Assembly: GCA_052034745.1 (NCBI GenBank)
Contig: JBPOIF010000038.1
Span: 1 to 22,467 of the forward strand
Source: UBA4124 sp052034745
GTDB taxonomy: Bacteria > Patescibacteriota > Minisyncoccia > Phycocordibacterales > UBA9973
Length of the DNA stretch: 22,467 nt
Direction of reading: 5' to 3'
How positions within the stretch are numbered: position 1 is the stretch's first letter; every line of letters begins with the position of its first letter. Positions 1-8,377 of this stretch are shown here, piece by piece. Made by a program: the position numbers and the translations under genes. The notes under the pieces were generated by a model, which saw only the letters and a list, made by a program, of their open reading frames with translations, was not told where the DNA came from and did not search any database.

Positions 1-252
1 CCCCTCTTGGTATGGAACCTCTCCTGCTTTTGCTGCAACGAAGTATAGAGCCACTGAGGCCTGTTTGAGTTGTTGCTCGGTGTACTTACTCACATCAACC
101 TTGCCTTGAAGGGTGGCGGAGCGGGAGCCTATTGTTACAGAAAGGGGTGTTTCTTGCGCAATTGCTCTTATAAAAAAAGAAAAAACCAACAAGGTGATGA
201 TGAGAAAAAAAGATGTGAGCGAAATATGTTTTTTGAAAAAAAAGCAATTCAT
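1..252 (-). CDS. Secreted protein, N-terminal part only (runs off window)
   Basis: An open frame of 84 codons runs from an ATG at 252 to the left edge without a stop, so only the N-terminus is present. It begins MNCFFFKKHISL, followed by a hydrophobic stretch (about residues 11-29) and a signal-peptidase-like end at AIA-QETP near residue 33, so export is likely. The mature part starts LSVTIGSRSATLQGKVDVS. The start lies 3 bases after the stop of the 322-aa secreted protein, so both are probably translated from one mRNA. Both mature proteins begin near QET. No family is recognised; an adhesin-like or beta-sandwich surface protein is a guess from context. Confidence 0.75.
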   Translation of the reverse strand, partial: MNCFFFKKHISLTSFFLIITLLVFSFFIRAIAQETPLSVTIGSRSATLQGKVDVSKYTEQQLKQASVALYFVAAKAGEVPYQEG

Positions 253-255
253 TTT

Positions 256-1224
256 TTATTTCCAAAGAATAGAAAACGGCACCGTTATGTTTTGGAGGCT
301 ATAATGGCGAGTTTTTATTTTTACTGAAAGCGGTGTTTCACCAGAGGATTCTGTTGATATTAAAAATTCATTCGGGACATCATCACTGTAGAGTTCTTGT
401 TCGTTATTAAAAAGAGAAATCTCTACATCACGAAGTGTTCCTGAGGGAAGAGAAAAGAAAAATGGTTCAAAAAGAGCAACAACACTTGTTGTGGCGCTTT
501 GTATTTGTGAGAGAGATCCTTGAGCATAGTGAACAAAACCGCCTTCTTTTTTGTACCCTACCACAAAAGGTTTTTGAGGAGTAATAGTGGTGACCCCGAA
601 CCCGTTTGTTGTGGTGCCCGAAACAGTTACTGAGATATTTTCTTTTGTTTCAAAAGATGTATTTTGAAATAGAAACGTTGCTTTGCTTATACCCGAAGCA
701 TTTTGGACTGCGTTTGTATTTCTTTGCCAAGAAAAATAAGCACCTTTTGGATTTGCATTGATAGGCTGTGCGACAACACGTCCGATACCTCCAATAGGAA
801 CAAGGGGTCTCCCCTTATAAAACGGTGGAACGTTGGCGTCCGCCCCTTCCCACAAGAGATCGACACTTCCAGGGCGAATAGTGAGCGATGCGGAGATCGG
901 AGAAAGGCCGACCACTGTTGCTGTTACGGTAACAGTGCCCACAAGTCCGCTTTTTGGTGCTACGATCGAGATACTTGTGTTACCCCGTCCAGAGGAAACA
1001 CGCTTGTTGTTGTATGTCCACAGAAGAGACGCCTGGGACAGGTCTACGCCATAGCTTATGGCTTCTAATAGAACAACCTGCTCAGGCTGAGGGTTTTCGA
1101 CGGAGCTTTTTATGGTCATATCAATAGCCTGGATGGTTTCTTGTGCTTTGGTTGAGCAAAAAGGAACTATGGCGATTGCAATGAATAACATCAAAAATAT
1201 TGAGTTTTTGATAGAGAGGATCAC
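256..1224 (-). CDS. Secreted Ig-like / beta-sandwich protein, unknown function
   Basis: A 322-residue protein with a signal peptide (hydrophobic residues 8-22, cleavage near STKA-QET). The rest is rich in Thr, Ser and Val in alternating patterns (for example TVTVTATVVG near 96, ENISVTVSGTTTNG near 195), typical of stacked Ig-like or PKD-like beta-sandwich domains. The segment SVDLLWEGADANVPPFYKG near 120-140 resembles a motif I associate with secreted proteins of Parcubacteria; this is recollection, not a search result. The start is GTG. A TACAAT box ends 7 bases before it, fitting a leaderless mRNA, whereas the alternative ATG at 1191 would cut off the positively charged n-region. It sits 29 bases after VirB4 and 3 bases before the next secreted gene, suggesting a surface role linked to the secretion locus. 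Confidence 0.8.
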   Translation of the reverse strand: MILSIKNSIFLMLFIAIAIVPFCSTKAQETIQAIDMTIKSSVENPQPEQVVLLEAISYGVDLSQASLLWTYNNKRVSSGRGNTSISIVAPKSGLVGTVTVTATVVGLSPISASLTIRPGSVDLLWEGADANVPPFYKGRPLVPIGGIGRVVAQPINANPKGAYFSWQRNTNAVQNASGISKATFLFQNTSFETKENISVTVSGTTTNGFGVTTITPQKPFVVGYKKEGGFVHYAQGSLSQIQSATTSVVALFEPFFFSLPSGTLRDVEISLFNNEQELYSDDVPNEFLISTESSGETPLSVKIKTRHYSLQNITVPFSILWK

Positions 1225-1230
1225 TAGAAC

Positions 1231-1236
1231 ATTGTA
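1231..1236 (-). promoter_or_regulatory. -10 box of the 322-aa secreted protein
   Basis: TACAAT on the minus strand ends exactly 7 bases before the GTG start, placing the transcription start on the start codon. No good -35 is visible; the TGTAAA 16 bases upstream overlaps the VirB4 stop. Confidence 0.45.
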
Positions 1237-1253
1237 CCCTTTTTTGGGCTAAT

Positions 1254-3062
1254 TTACATGTGCTGTTCTCGAAATTCTTCTCGTGCTTTTCTAATAGAGA
1301 TGACTTGAGAAGGGTCTGAGGTAATGATCTGATCTTCGGTATACGAGGCGATGATTTTGATGGCGACGTGTTTGAGGCCTGCAAAAAAGATACCTTCCCC
1401 TACCCCTGATTCTAACAAGAGATACTTTTCTTCGTCGGTTAGGTTAAATGTTGTTTGGAGAACATCGATTGTAGAAGGAGATTGTTTGAGAAGGATCTGA
1501 ATCGATGAGTTCGTGACAATAGGGACCCCATACGGGCTCTTCATAAAGTCCCCTACATCTTGCGTGATAGTACAAAGCCCGAGGTAGTACTTACGACCAC
1601 GTTTGGCAATCGAATAGAGAAAGGATGCTGTGTCGTCTGACTTCATCATCCACCAGGCCTCGTCGACGACGAGGAGTCTCTTGCGGAGCTCTTTGCGGAC
1701 GGCATTCCAGATAAAGTGAGTCACGATGTACATTGCCGCCGGTTTGAGGTCATCCTCCATGTCGCGGACAGAGAAAACGATAAACTTCTTGTTGATATCG
1801 ACGTTGGTCGGCTGGTTGATAAAGGATGCCCATGACCCGTGTGTGTATTTGGTGAGTCGTTGAAGGAGAGATTCGGTACCTTCCATCCCCTGCAGCACCA
1901 TCTCAAAATCGGAGAGAAGTGGCGGCTCAACGGTACGAAAGTCTGAATCAGGGGTGATGTCTTTCAAGGCGTATGTTTCTGTAATTGCTCGATCGATCAG
2001 TGAGTCTTCTTCTGGAGTGAGTCCTCCAAGCATGATACGAAAGAGTCCAACGAGTGAGATGATGTTTGAGCGGAGGACATCAGCAGGCGCTTCGTCTTCA
2101 CGAGGAATTGGGAGATCAAAAGGGTTGATATGGTGATCGCTTGAAAGTGAAATGTTGAAGTATCTTCCCCCGACCGCCTCTGCGAGGTATTCATACTCTT
2201 TTTCTGGGTCGATGACGATAACTTCGGTATCGAACATAAGTGTTCGAATAATCTCAAGCTTGGTCGCATAGCTTTTTCCTGCCCCCGACTTTGCAAAGAT
2301 GATAGAGTTGTAGTTTTCGAGACTAAAACGATCAAAGATGACAAGCGAAGAGTTGTGGCGGTTGACACCATAGAGGATTCCTTCGTCAGAAGAGAGGTCA
2401 AATGAAACAAAAGGAAACATGCTTGCGATGGGCTCTGAGTTTATCTTTTGAGTAATGCCAAGCTTATCAGTTGCGAGAGGAACCACTGTCTTGAATCCGT
2501 CTTCTTCTTGGAAAAGTGCCGGCTTTATGTAGATCATCTTTGATTCAAGGAGAGAGCGTATTTCGCTTTCTGCTCGAAAGATATCATTCTCATTGTCTCC
2601 ATAGATGGTGATATAGAGTCCCACATCAAACATCTTTTCTTGTGCTTGGGTGAGGTTGTTTCGGAGCTCGTCGAGGTCTTGGTAGGCAGTATCGAGCATA
2701 GGATCTCTCACGAGACCTTTTTGCTGTCGAGTGATGATTTGGCTTTCTACTTCGGCTATTTTTTTCTGGAAGTGTTTGAGGAGCTCTGCGGTTTCAATCG
2801 GATTGAAATAGATTGCGATATCAAAAATCTTGTCGAGGTTGATGATCGGGGTGAGCCAGTTGTCGGTGAGGTACCTTGGGTAGGAAATAACAAAAAAAGT
2901 TTTGACGATTTTGTCCCCAATACGCATTGATTTTGGAGTGATCTCGATTGCAGAAGGGGCGATCTTGTCTGCAAGTTCCATTTGTGCCCATTCGTAAACA
3001 TCCCCCATTGAGATAGGGAGTGATTTTGACTCTTTTTCTTTTTTTGATGAGAAAAGACCCAT
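1254..3062 (-). CDS. virB4: VirB4/TraC-family ATPase (C-terminal motor part)
   Basis: A 602-aa cytoplasmic AAA-like ATPase expected to power a type IV secretion or conjugation-like machine at the inner membrane. Walker A is AKSGAGKS at 257-264. DPEKEYEYLAE at 285-295 is the usual VirB4/TraC sequence after the P-loop strand. Walker B is RLLVVDEAWW at 462-471, followed by SIAKRGRKYYLGL and a TQD motif near 500. Residues 1-230 hold the remaining N-terminal VirB4 fold with a Gln/Glu-rich helical stretch (95-145). At 602 aa it is shorter than full VirB4 (about 800), and the missing N-terminal part appears to be the separate 210-aa gene 46 bases upstream. It follows PrgI and the 210-aa gene in an operon; a TATACT box before the start may add an internal promoter. 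Confidence 0.95.
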   Translation of the reverse strand: MGLFSSKKEKESKSLPISMGDVYEWAQMELADKIAPSAIEITPKSMRIGDKIVKTFFVISYPRYLTDNWLTPIINLDKIFDIAIYFNPIETAELLKHFQKKIAEVESQIITRQQKGLVRDPMLDTAYQDLDELRNNLTQAQEKMFDVGLYITIYGDNENDIFRAESEIRSLLESKMIYIKPALFQEEDGFKTVVPLATDKLGITQKINSEPIASMFPFVSFDLSSDEGILYGVNRHNSSLVIFDRFSLENYNSIIFAKSGAGKSYATKLEIIRTLMFDTEVIVIDPEKEYEYLAEAVGGRYFNISLSSDHHINPFDLPIPREDEAPADVLRSNIISLVGLFRIMLGGLTPEEDSLIDRAITETYALKDITPDSDFRTVEPPLLSDFEMVLQGMEGTESLLQRLTKYTHGSWASFINQPTNVDINKKFIVFSVRDMEDDLKPAAMYIVTHFIWNAVRKELRKRLLVVDEAWWMMKSDDTASFLYSIAKRGRKYYLGLCTITQDVGDFMKSPYGVPIVTNSSIQILLKQSPSTIDVLQTTFNLTDEEKYLLLESGVGEGIFFAGLKHVAIKIIASYTEDQIITSDPSQVISIRKAREEFREQHM

Positions 3063-3070
3063 TGTTAATC

Positions 3071-3076
3071 AGTATA
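3071..3076 (-). promoter_or_regulatory. Possible internal -10 box before virB4
   Basis: TATACT on the minus strand lies 9 bases before the virB4 ATG, in the only gap over 7 bases of this operon (46 bases). No clear -35 is present, so this is weak. Confidence 0.3.
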
Positions 3077-3108
3077 GCGTACAATAGCGTCCTCTTGCTA
3101 TGAAAGTG

Positions 3109-3741
3109 CTACTGTTTTGCTTGTGATGCCGCATCACCAGGGTTAAATGTTTTGTATAGGAGCTCTATCACCTCTTGTGTTCCAAGTTGGGTTACTCGAA
3201 GTCCAAGTCGTGAAAGTCCTTGCTCTACGACACCGATTCTTTCTTCTATCTGTACACGATCTTCTTCAAAATCCGCGACCGTGTTGTCAGGAGAGGAATC
3301 TTTTTTTGTAAAAGAGAAAATGCGAGAAACGACACCCCCCTGTTTTGTTAGTGGTGGTGTATAAGGAATCGCCACAAAAAAGGACTTTCTCATGATGTTT
3401 ACTTGTTCAGAAAAAGACTCAATAAAGTCAATATATTCCCTTGTTTGTACTTGGAGGAGTTGCTCAGTTTGTTCGCGGAGTCGGTTCTCTAGGGTCATCA
3501 CGTACGGTCTGATGTCATATCGGCGCGACTGAACGACAATCTCGATTGGAAAATCAAGCGTGTTGAGAAAGTTTTGAAATTGAAGCAGGATAGCACGCTG
3601 CTCGTCAGAAGACTTGAGGGACAAGTTAATAGAAGAGACTAGTATGACAGAACACATCCCTCCGTCTTTGAGCACAACGATACCGTCGCGCACTTCTTTT
3701 ACAGGGACAAATTGTTGTGCAGGGGTTGCTGTGGTGGCCAT
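3109..3741 (-). CDS. VirB4/TraC N-terminal-like protein
   Basis: A 210-aa soluble protein with no signal peptide or membrane segment. Its start (TPAQQFVPVKEVRDGIVVLK, then GGMCSVILVSSINLSLKSSDE) resembles the N-terminal domain of TraC/VirB4 ATPases, which opens with a small beta-rich fold and a helix followed by FLNTLDFPIEIVVQSRR. A long helical, coiled-coil-like stretch follows (about 85-120), then a second charged helix (150-175). It ends before any P-loop, so it cannot be an ATPase alone. Its place between PrgI and the P-loop VirB4 supports reading the pair as a split VirB4. The assignment is from pattern and order; confidence in the family is moderate. Confidence 0.75.
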   Translation of the reverse strand: MATTATPAQQFVPVKEVRDGIVVLKDGGMCSVILVSSINLSLKSSDEQRAILLQFQNFLNTLDFPIEIVVQSRRYDIRPYVMTLENRLREQTEQLLQVQTREYIDFIESFSEQVNIMRKSFFVAIPYTPPLTKQGGVVSRIFSFTKKDSSPDNTVADFEEDRVQIEERIGVVEQGLSRLGLRVTQLGTQEVIELLYKTFNPGDAASQAKQ

Positions 3742-3746
3742 AAAAA

Positions 3747-4151
3747 CTATTTTTGTTTATCAGGAGCGATAACATCAAGACTCCATGAGAGTGTTTTGAG
3801 CTTACTCTCAGTTAGTGTACCACGAGGGGTTCCTTCTTTTTGAAGGGTTTCTTGCGGAGCATGTTGTTTTTGCTGTTGTTTTTTCCAGAGATAGAGGCGG
3901 GAGCGAAGGTAGTATTTGATAAAGGCCTCAACGGTGTGAACGAAAGGCTTCTCGTTGTATTTCATAAAAGCGAGCGCCAAGGCAAGTGATCCAAACCCTA
4001 TCGCAACAGGCAGTCCGATAAGGGCAGGAAGGATTTTAAAAGACAGGTAAACGAGCCCCGCTCCCCCTGCAAGATACGCAAACTGTTTAAAAGTGAGCGG
4101 ACCTACTACTTTGTCTTCGACGTCAATAAATTGTGGTACTTTGAATTGCAT
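3747..4151 (-). CDS. PrgI family membrane protein
   Basis: A 134-aa protein starting MQFKVPQFIDVEDKVVGPLT, the characteristic opening of PrgI family proteins found next to VirB4 in Gram-positive and CPR conjugation-like loci. Two hydrophobic segments follow (about 23-44 and 47-64), then the conserved basic tail with EAFIKYYLRSRLYLWKK. The C-terminus (100-134) is hydrophilic and probably cytoplasmic. It is likely a small inner-membrane component, comparable to VirB3, that works with the VirB4 pair encoded directly downstream. Gaps of 4 and 5 bases to its neighbours show it belongs to the operon. Confidence 0.88.
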   Translation of the reverse strand: MQFKVPQFIDVEDKVVGPLTFKQFAYLAGGAGLVYLSFKILPALIGLPVAIGFGSLALALAFMKYNEKPFVHTVEAFIKYYLRSRLYLWKKQQQKQHAPQETLQKEGTPRGTLTESKLKTLSWSLDVIAPDKQK

Positions 4152-4155
4152 GAGT

Positions 4156-4683
4156 TTATTTTACCTCAGGAACTTCTCGATAAAGATCGACTGTTTCTTT
4201 TGTAGAAGTTTTTTGAGGTTGCGGTGCCGGCTGTTGAGGAAGAGAAGGTTTGATCACAAGGGGGGTGGTAAGGCGTTCTTTGAGGGAGGTAAGCACAGTG
4301 TTTTCTGCCGATTTCTCTTGAGGTGTAGGAGGTGGGGTTTCGTCAGAAGTTTCGGGAGGAGTAAAGAACTCGTTGATATCTTGTGCTTTTTTAATAACAC
4401 CTTCGTTTAGTAAGAGGAGTACTTTTATCGTTTGCTCCGGAGTGAAACCTTTTTCGAGGAAGTCTTTTCCGATGTCTTGAGCTGTCTTTAGACCAACGAC
4501 AAGGTCGTACCCTGCCAAAGTGACAAGTTTTTTTTGTGTGTCGTTCAGTGAAGCTACTGTTTGAATAGCGTCGATTGTTTTGTTGTATTCTTCACTCCAC
4601 ATAAAGTCCTCAACTTGATTTGGGAGCACCTCAAACGCTTCATCAAAACGAACATCTTCAATTGTTTTGTCTGTATTCTCCAT
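4156..4683 (-). CDS. Hypothetical soluble protein in the secretion operon
   Basis: 175 aa without signal peptide or membrane segment. Residues 1-105 are mainly acidic and helical (VRFDEAFEVLPNQVEDFMW, then LNDTQKKLVTLAGYDLVVGL), and 108-160 are a low-complexity Pro/Thr/Gln linker (TPPETSDETPPPTPQEK, LPQQPAPQPQK). It sits 5 bases after the giant VirB6-like gene and 4 bases before PrgI, so it is co-translated with the machine and may be a cytoplasmic adaptor or assembly factor. No family is recognised. The helix NDTQKKLVTLAGYDLVVGLKTA looks compact and conserved in style, while the Pro-rich tail is probably disordered. Confidence 0.8.
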   Translation of the reverse strand: MENTDKTIEDVRFDEAFEVLPNQVEDFMWSEEYNKTIDAIQTVASLNDTQKKLVTLAGYDLVVGLKTAQDIGKDFLEKGFTPEQTIKVLLLLNEGVIKKAQDINEFFTPPETSDETPPPTPQEKSAENTVLTSLKERLTTPLVIKPSLPQQPAPQPQKTSTKETVDLYREVPEVK

Positions 4684-4688
4684 AATGA

Positions 4689-7600
4689 TTATTTCGGCTT
4701 ATCACCTTCTTTTTTCTCTTTATCACCTTTCATTTTTGAAAGTTTCTCTTCCCAACGATCGATATCTTCCATTGCGTCTTCAAGATCTTCTTTGAGTTTT
4801 TGCTTTTGTTTCGCTTGGTAACGTTCTTCTTTATATTTAACGGGGTCTGAACCTTTTGCTGCTGCTGCATTTGTTTTATGTACTTCTATTTCATCCTCAA
4901 GGGTAATAATATGTTTTGCTATACCTTCATCAAGATGCTCGTTTGAGATGTCGTCGAATTTTTTGTAGCCCTTTTTGAGCTCTTTTTCTACCGCTGCAAG
5001 AACCTTTGCTTTTGCGGACTCAACATTATCACTGATCTGTCTCTCTACGTTTCCTCGCCCTTTATTTTTATAGGCATCTTTTATGAGTTTATCCAATGCT
5101 CCTGTTTCTGTTCCTGTGTAATTTCGTTCGAGCTGGCTGGTAAACTGAGCGAGAAGAAGTGGTCCAGCAACTGTTCCAAGCATTGAGCCGAGATTAAGGC
5201 CAAGTGTTCCAAAGGTACCTTCGAGGCCGGCAAGAATCCAGGCATTTTGTTCTTTAAGTTTCTCCGCATATTCACCCCGCATTGCGACCTCGAGACCACT
5301 CGCATTTTTGACGTTGCCATACTTGTCGAGTCTATCTTTTTCTTTTTCAGACGCCTTTGTTTTCATGGTGTCTATTTCTTTCTGCTTCTCTTCTTGTTTT
5401 TTCTTGTTTGTTTCTACTATGCTTGTGAACATGGCAACCCCAGCGGCATCACCGTTCTTTGTGGCCGTGTCGAGGCCTTTTTGAGCTGATTCCCCTGCTG
5501 ATTTAAGCGCCAGCAACTCGCTTGCTGTTTTTTCATATGTTGCCTTTTCTCCAGCATTTTCTGCTTTTTCAAAATATTCTTCTGTTGCAGCTTCAAGTTT
5601 CTTGTTTTTATGTTGTGCCCAAGCGTTCTTTGCTTGATCGTCAGAAAGATGGTCGTATTTGATACGCTCAGCAATTTCTTTTGCGCGCTTCTCAGTAAGT
5701 TTTTTATCGAGCGCCTTGATGCCACCTTTTCCTTTATCTTTTCCGATACTGAGTTGGTCACTAACAGAATCTTTTAAATCGAGACCAAAAGAAGAAAAGC
5801 CTTTGTTCACAGTCCCTCCGAGACTATAGGACTTGTCGCCAACTTTAAAGCCAGCATTTCGTACATCCCATGAACCGGTTTGTGATTTGTTGTTTGCAGC
5901 ATTCGCCCAGCGAGAGAGTCGACTGTTTGGTGCGTTTGTTGCCCACCGCATCCCATAGGTTTCCTCAACATCCTTACCATTTTCGTCTTTAAATGTTTTC
6001 CCTGTTTTTCTGTTTGAGGCAAACTTCATACTTCTCCCAAGTACATTTCTCCCCATAAAGGCAGTGGCCCCTGCAGCAAGACCAATACCTCCCCCAACAA
6101 GCGCCCCTGCCCCTCCGGTAGTTTTTTCTATGGTTGATTGCACCATGGTACCTATCTTTCCAGAATAGTTTTCTGCGATACCGACTGCTTGCTTCATCAA
6201 GAAATACACGATAAGCATCGGAATCGCGATACCAAGAACTGTCTCAAAAAATGTCCGACCAGAGATATTGAGGTCAAAATCAGATCCTGCAAAAAGGACG
6301 ATGACATACAAAAAGAGGATAAAGATAGGTCCGAGGAGTGCGTATTTTGTGAGGTCTTCTACCCACGAACTCCATTTGAGCTGACTGATGTTTCCTACAA
6401 GAGGGACTCCTCCTCGAGTAAGAAACGCAAATGGCGCAAAGATCATCGTGGTGTAGAGACCAATAGTTCTTCCGAGGAAAAAGAATGAAACTTTCCAAAA
6501 CATTTTTGCAACAGCAAGGAGGATCATCGTCGCAAGAAGGGTGACAATAATGAAAAATCCTGCGTATTCAGTAGAGCCTCGTCCCCCAGTAGAGGCGGCA
6601 CGAAATGATTGGTCATTTGCATTTCGAGATGAACTAAATGACCCTCCTTGGTTTTTTGCTGCCTCCAAGCAAGCAGTATCGTTGTCGCTACAATACTCGT
6701 CCGCACCATTCACCCCCCTTTGTATCTTGTCTGTTTGAAAGATGTTTTGAGGGTTGAACGAAGAAACGATAAGTGTTGAGATCGATTTGTACCCAGCAGT
6801 TTCTATGTCGTTCTTCTCTTTGTCTTTGACCTGCATATTGTTGTAAAAGACGCGGGTCACTACGTTTGAGATGTCGATCACGAGCCGGGTTGCAAACAAG
6901 CTAAAGTTGATGATGAGCGCGTTGATGATCAGGGTCGGCACGACCTTTTTCATAGAGATGTTTCCAATATCAAAGACCGCAGCAAATCCTGTCCACACGA
7001 GAATGATGATAAAGAATATGTTTGAAATATCGCGAATCAGTTTCCATCCTTCGACTGCAAATCCCATACGGTACGCTTCGTCACTGATTGAATACCCAAG
7101 GAAAAAATCAAACAAACTACCAAAAAGCCCCGTAATCCAGTTTACGGGTTGAAAGATGAGGTAGTAGACGAGTTTTGCAATACAACCAACAAACGATCCG
7201 CTTCCAAGTCCAAACCATGCACAGGTAGGAAGTACAGAATCGGTTCCTGATCGTTCTTGAGTGTTTGATGAAGCATCAGCTTCCTGGTTCTCTGTATTGA
7301 GTGCGGCGATATCTTCTGCTGTTGCAGGGACAGTGAAACGAAACCCTGCGAGGCGAATATAGGCGAGGTGGTTTTTGTCACAGAGCGTCCCAAAGATGCG
7401 GAGCTGGTCAGTACCTGGGGTTCCGGTGATGAGTTGTTCGAGCTTTGTTTTATCACTCGCGAGACTTCCAAGCCCCCCATCTCTTGCTGCGCAGTACCAG
7501 AGATCGGCCTGATACTGACCGCCTTTGACGAGTGTCTTTTCGATAGGGGTGCTTAGAGTATCTTCTGCCTTGTAGAAAGACCCTGGTATATAAGACGTGC

Positions 7601-8324
7601 TAAATGTATCTATTTCTTTGTCTGAGTTTGTGGTCGCCGAGCGCATCCCTGAACTTTGTTGAGGATCTCCAAGAAGTATCTCAGTATGGTAGTGGTATAT
7701 TTTCTTTGTTCTCAGGTTGTTGAGTTTTGTGTTGATGCTATCGACAAGAGAGATGGTGCTTGCGACATTTGGTACCATCCAACTACTTGAATTGGCATTG
7801 TCAATGAAATCAAGCTCATCTTGCGTGAAAGCATTTGCGAGTGAGGCATCGTTTACTACGGTGCGAGCATAGGGCCACTCCGCAAAACCACACGAACTTT
7901 CATCGAGGGCACCATTTGAACCTACGGTACAAAAACGAAGTACGAAGAGTTTCCTCCCGTCTTCAGCGTCGGCGATCTTGTTCCAGAACCATGCTGGGGG
8001 GCGATTGTTATTGATCGAAAACTTTGCGCCTAGAGTAAAGGTGAGCTCACTCGCTTTTGTGGGGTTTGTGTTCCAGTCAGTGTTGAGTTTGAGGGTTGAT
8101 GTTTTGTCAAAGAGATCCTGGTACCCGTTGTTGGTTATCTCTGCAGAGAGAGGTTTGTTTGCTCCGGGAACATTTGCTATTTGTGTGTATCCAGTTTGTG
8201 CAAATACTGGCTGGACAAGAGTAAAGACATTGATAACTATCAACAGTGAGAAGAGAGATGCTTTGGTAATGCGAAAAAGCATCTTTTTTACTTTGTGTGT
8301 AGAAAAAAAGAGACGTGCAGGCAC
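4689..8324 (-). CDS. VirB6/TrbL-like polytopic membrane protein with secreted N-domain and coiled-coil tail
   Basis: A 1,211-aa protein from GTG at 8324. Domains in order: signal peptide (24-42, ending VFA-QTG); a large exported domain with cysteines (43-380); a membrane core with segments near 383-412, 431-452, 461-487, 588-635, 660-679 and 692-715; a glycine-rich patch (736-757); and a Lys/Glu/Ala-rich predicted cytoplasmic coiled-coil tail (850-1211). The core matches VirB6/TrbL, which forms the inner-membrane channel of type IV secretion systems. It is far longer than typical VirB6 (about 300 aa). A TACAAT box ends 7 bases before the GTG, supporting a leaderless start there; ATG at 8282 (1,197 aa) is the alternative and still leaves a good signal peptide. 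It heads the VirB6-175aa-PrgI-VirB4 operon. Confidence 0.85.
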   Translation of the reverse strand: MPARLFFSTHKVKKMLFRITKASLFSLLIVINVFTLVQPVFAQTGYTQIANVPGANKPLSAEITNNGYQDLFDKTSTLKLNTDWNTNPTKASELTFTLGAKFSINNNRPPAWFWNKIADAEDGRKLFVLRFCTVGSNGALDESSCGFAEWPYARTVVNDASLANAFTQDELDFIDNANSSSWMVPNVASTISLVDSINTKLNNLRTKKIYHYHTEILLGDPQQSSGMRSATTNSDKEIDTFSTSYIPGSFYKAEDTLSTPIEKTLVKGGQYQADLWYCAARDGGLGSLASDKTKLEQLITGTPGTDQLRIFGTLCDKNHLAYIRLAGFRFTVPATAEDIAALNTENQEADASSNTQERSGTDSVLPTCAWFGLGSGSFVGCIAKLVYYLIFQPVNWITGLFGSLFDFFLGYSISDEAYRMGFAVEGWKLIRDISNIFFIIILVWTGFAAVFDIGNISMKKVVPTLIINALIINFSLFATRLVIDISNVVTRVFYNNMQVKDKEKNDIETAGYKSISTLIVSSFNPQNIFQTDKIQRGVNGADEYCSDNDTACLEAAKNQGGSFSSSRNANDQSFRAASTGGRGSTEYAGFFIIVTLLATMILLAVAKMFWKVSFFFLGRTIGLYTTMIFAPFAFLTRGGVPLVGNISQLKWSSWVEDLTKYALLGPIFILFLYVIVLFAGSDFDLNISGRTFFETVLGIAIPMLIVYFLMKQAVGIAENYSGKIGTMVQSTIEKTTGGAGALVGGGIGLAAGATAFMGRNVLGRSMKFASNRKTGKTFKDENGKDVEETYGMRWATNAPNSRLSRWANAANNKSQTGSWDVRNAGFKVGDKSYSLGGTVNKGFSSFGLDLKDSVSDQLSIGKDKGKGGIKALDKKLTEKRAKEIAERIKYDHLSDDQAKNAWAQHKNKKLEAATEEYFEKAENAGEKATYEKTASELLALKSAGESAQKGLDTATKNGDAAGVAMFTSIVETNKKKQEEKQKEIDTMKTKASEKEKDRLDKYGNVKNASGLEVAMRGEYAEKLKEQNAWILAGLEGTFGTLGLNLGSMLGTVAGPLLLAQFTSQLERNYTGTETGALDKLIKDAYKNKGRGNVERQISDNVESAKAKVLAAVEKELKKGYKKFDDISNEHLDEGIAKHIITLEDEIEVHKTNAAAAKGSDPVKYKEERYQAKQKQKLKEDLEDAMEDIDRWEEKLSKMKGDKEKKEGDKPK

Positions 8325-8330
8325 AACATT

Positions 8331-8361
8331 ATTGTACCACGCAAAAAAAGTTTAATCACAA
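8331..8361 (-). promoter_or_regulatory. Promoter of the VirB6-PrgI-VirB4 operon
   Basis: On the minus strand, TTGTGA (8356-8361) and TACAAT (8331-8336) are 19 bases apart. The -10 ends 7 bases before the GTG start. The -35 lies in a small hairpin (8357-8371, CACAA/TTGTG) just after the stop of the 276-aa gene, followed by a run of seven T, which may weakly terminate the upstream operon. Confidence 0.5.
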
Positions 8362-8377
8362 GCATTTTGTGGGTTTG

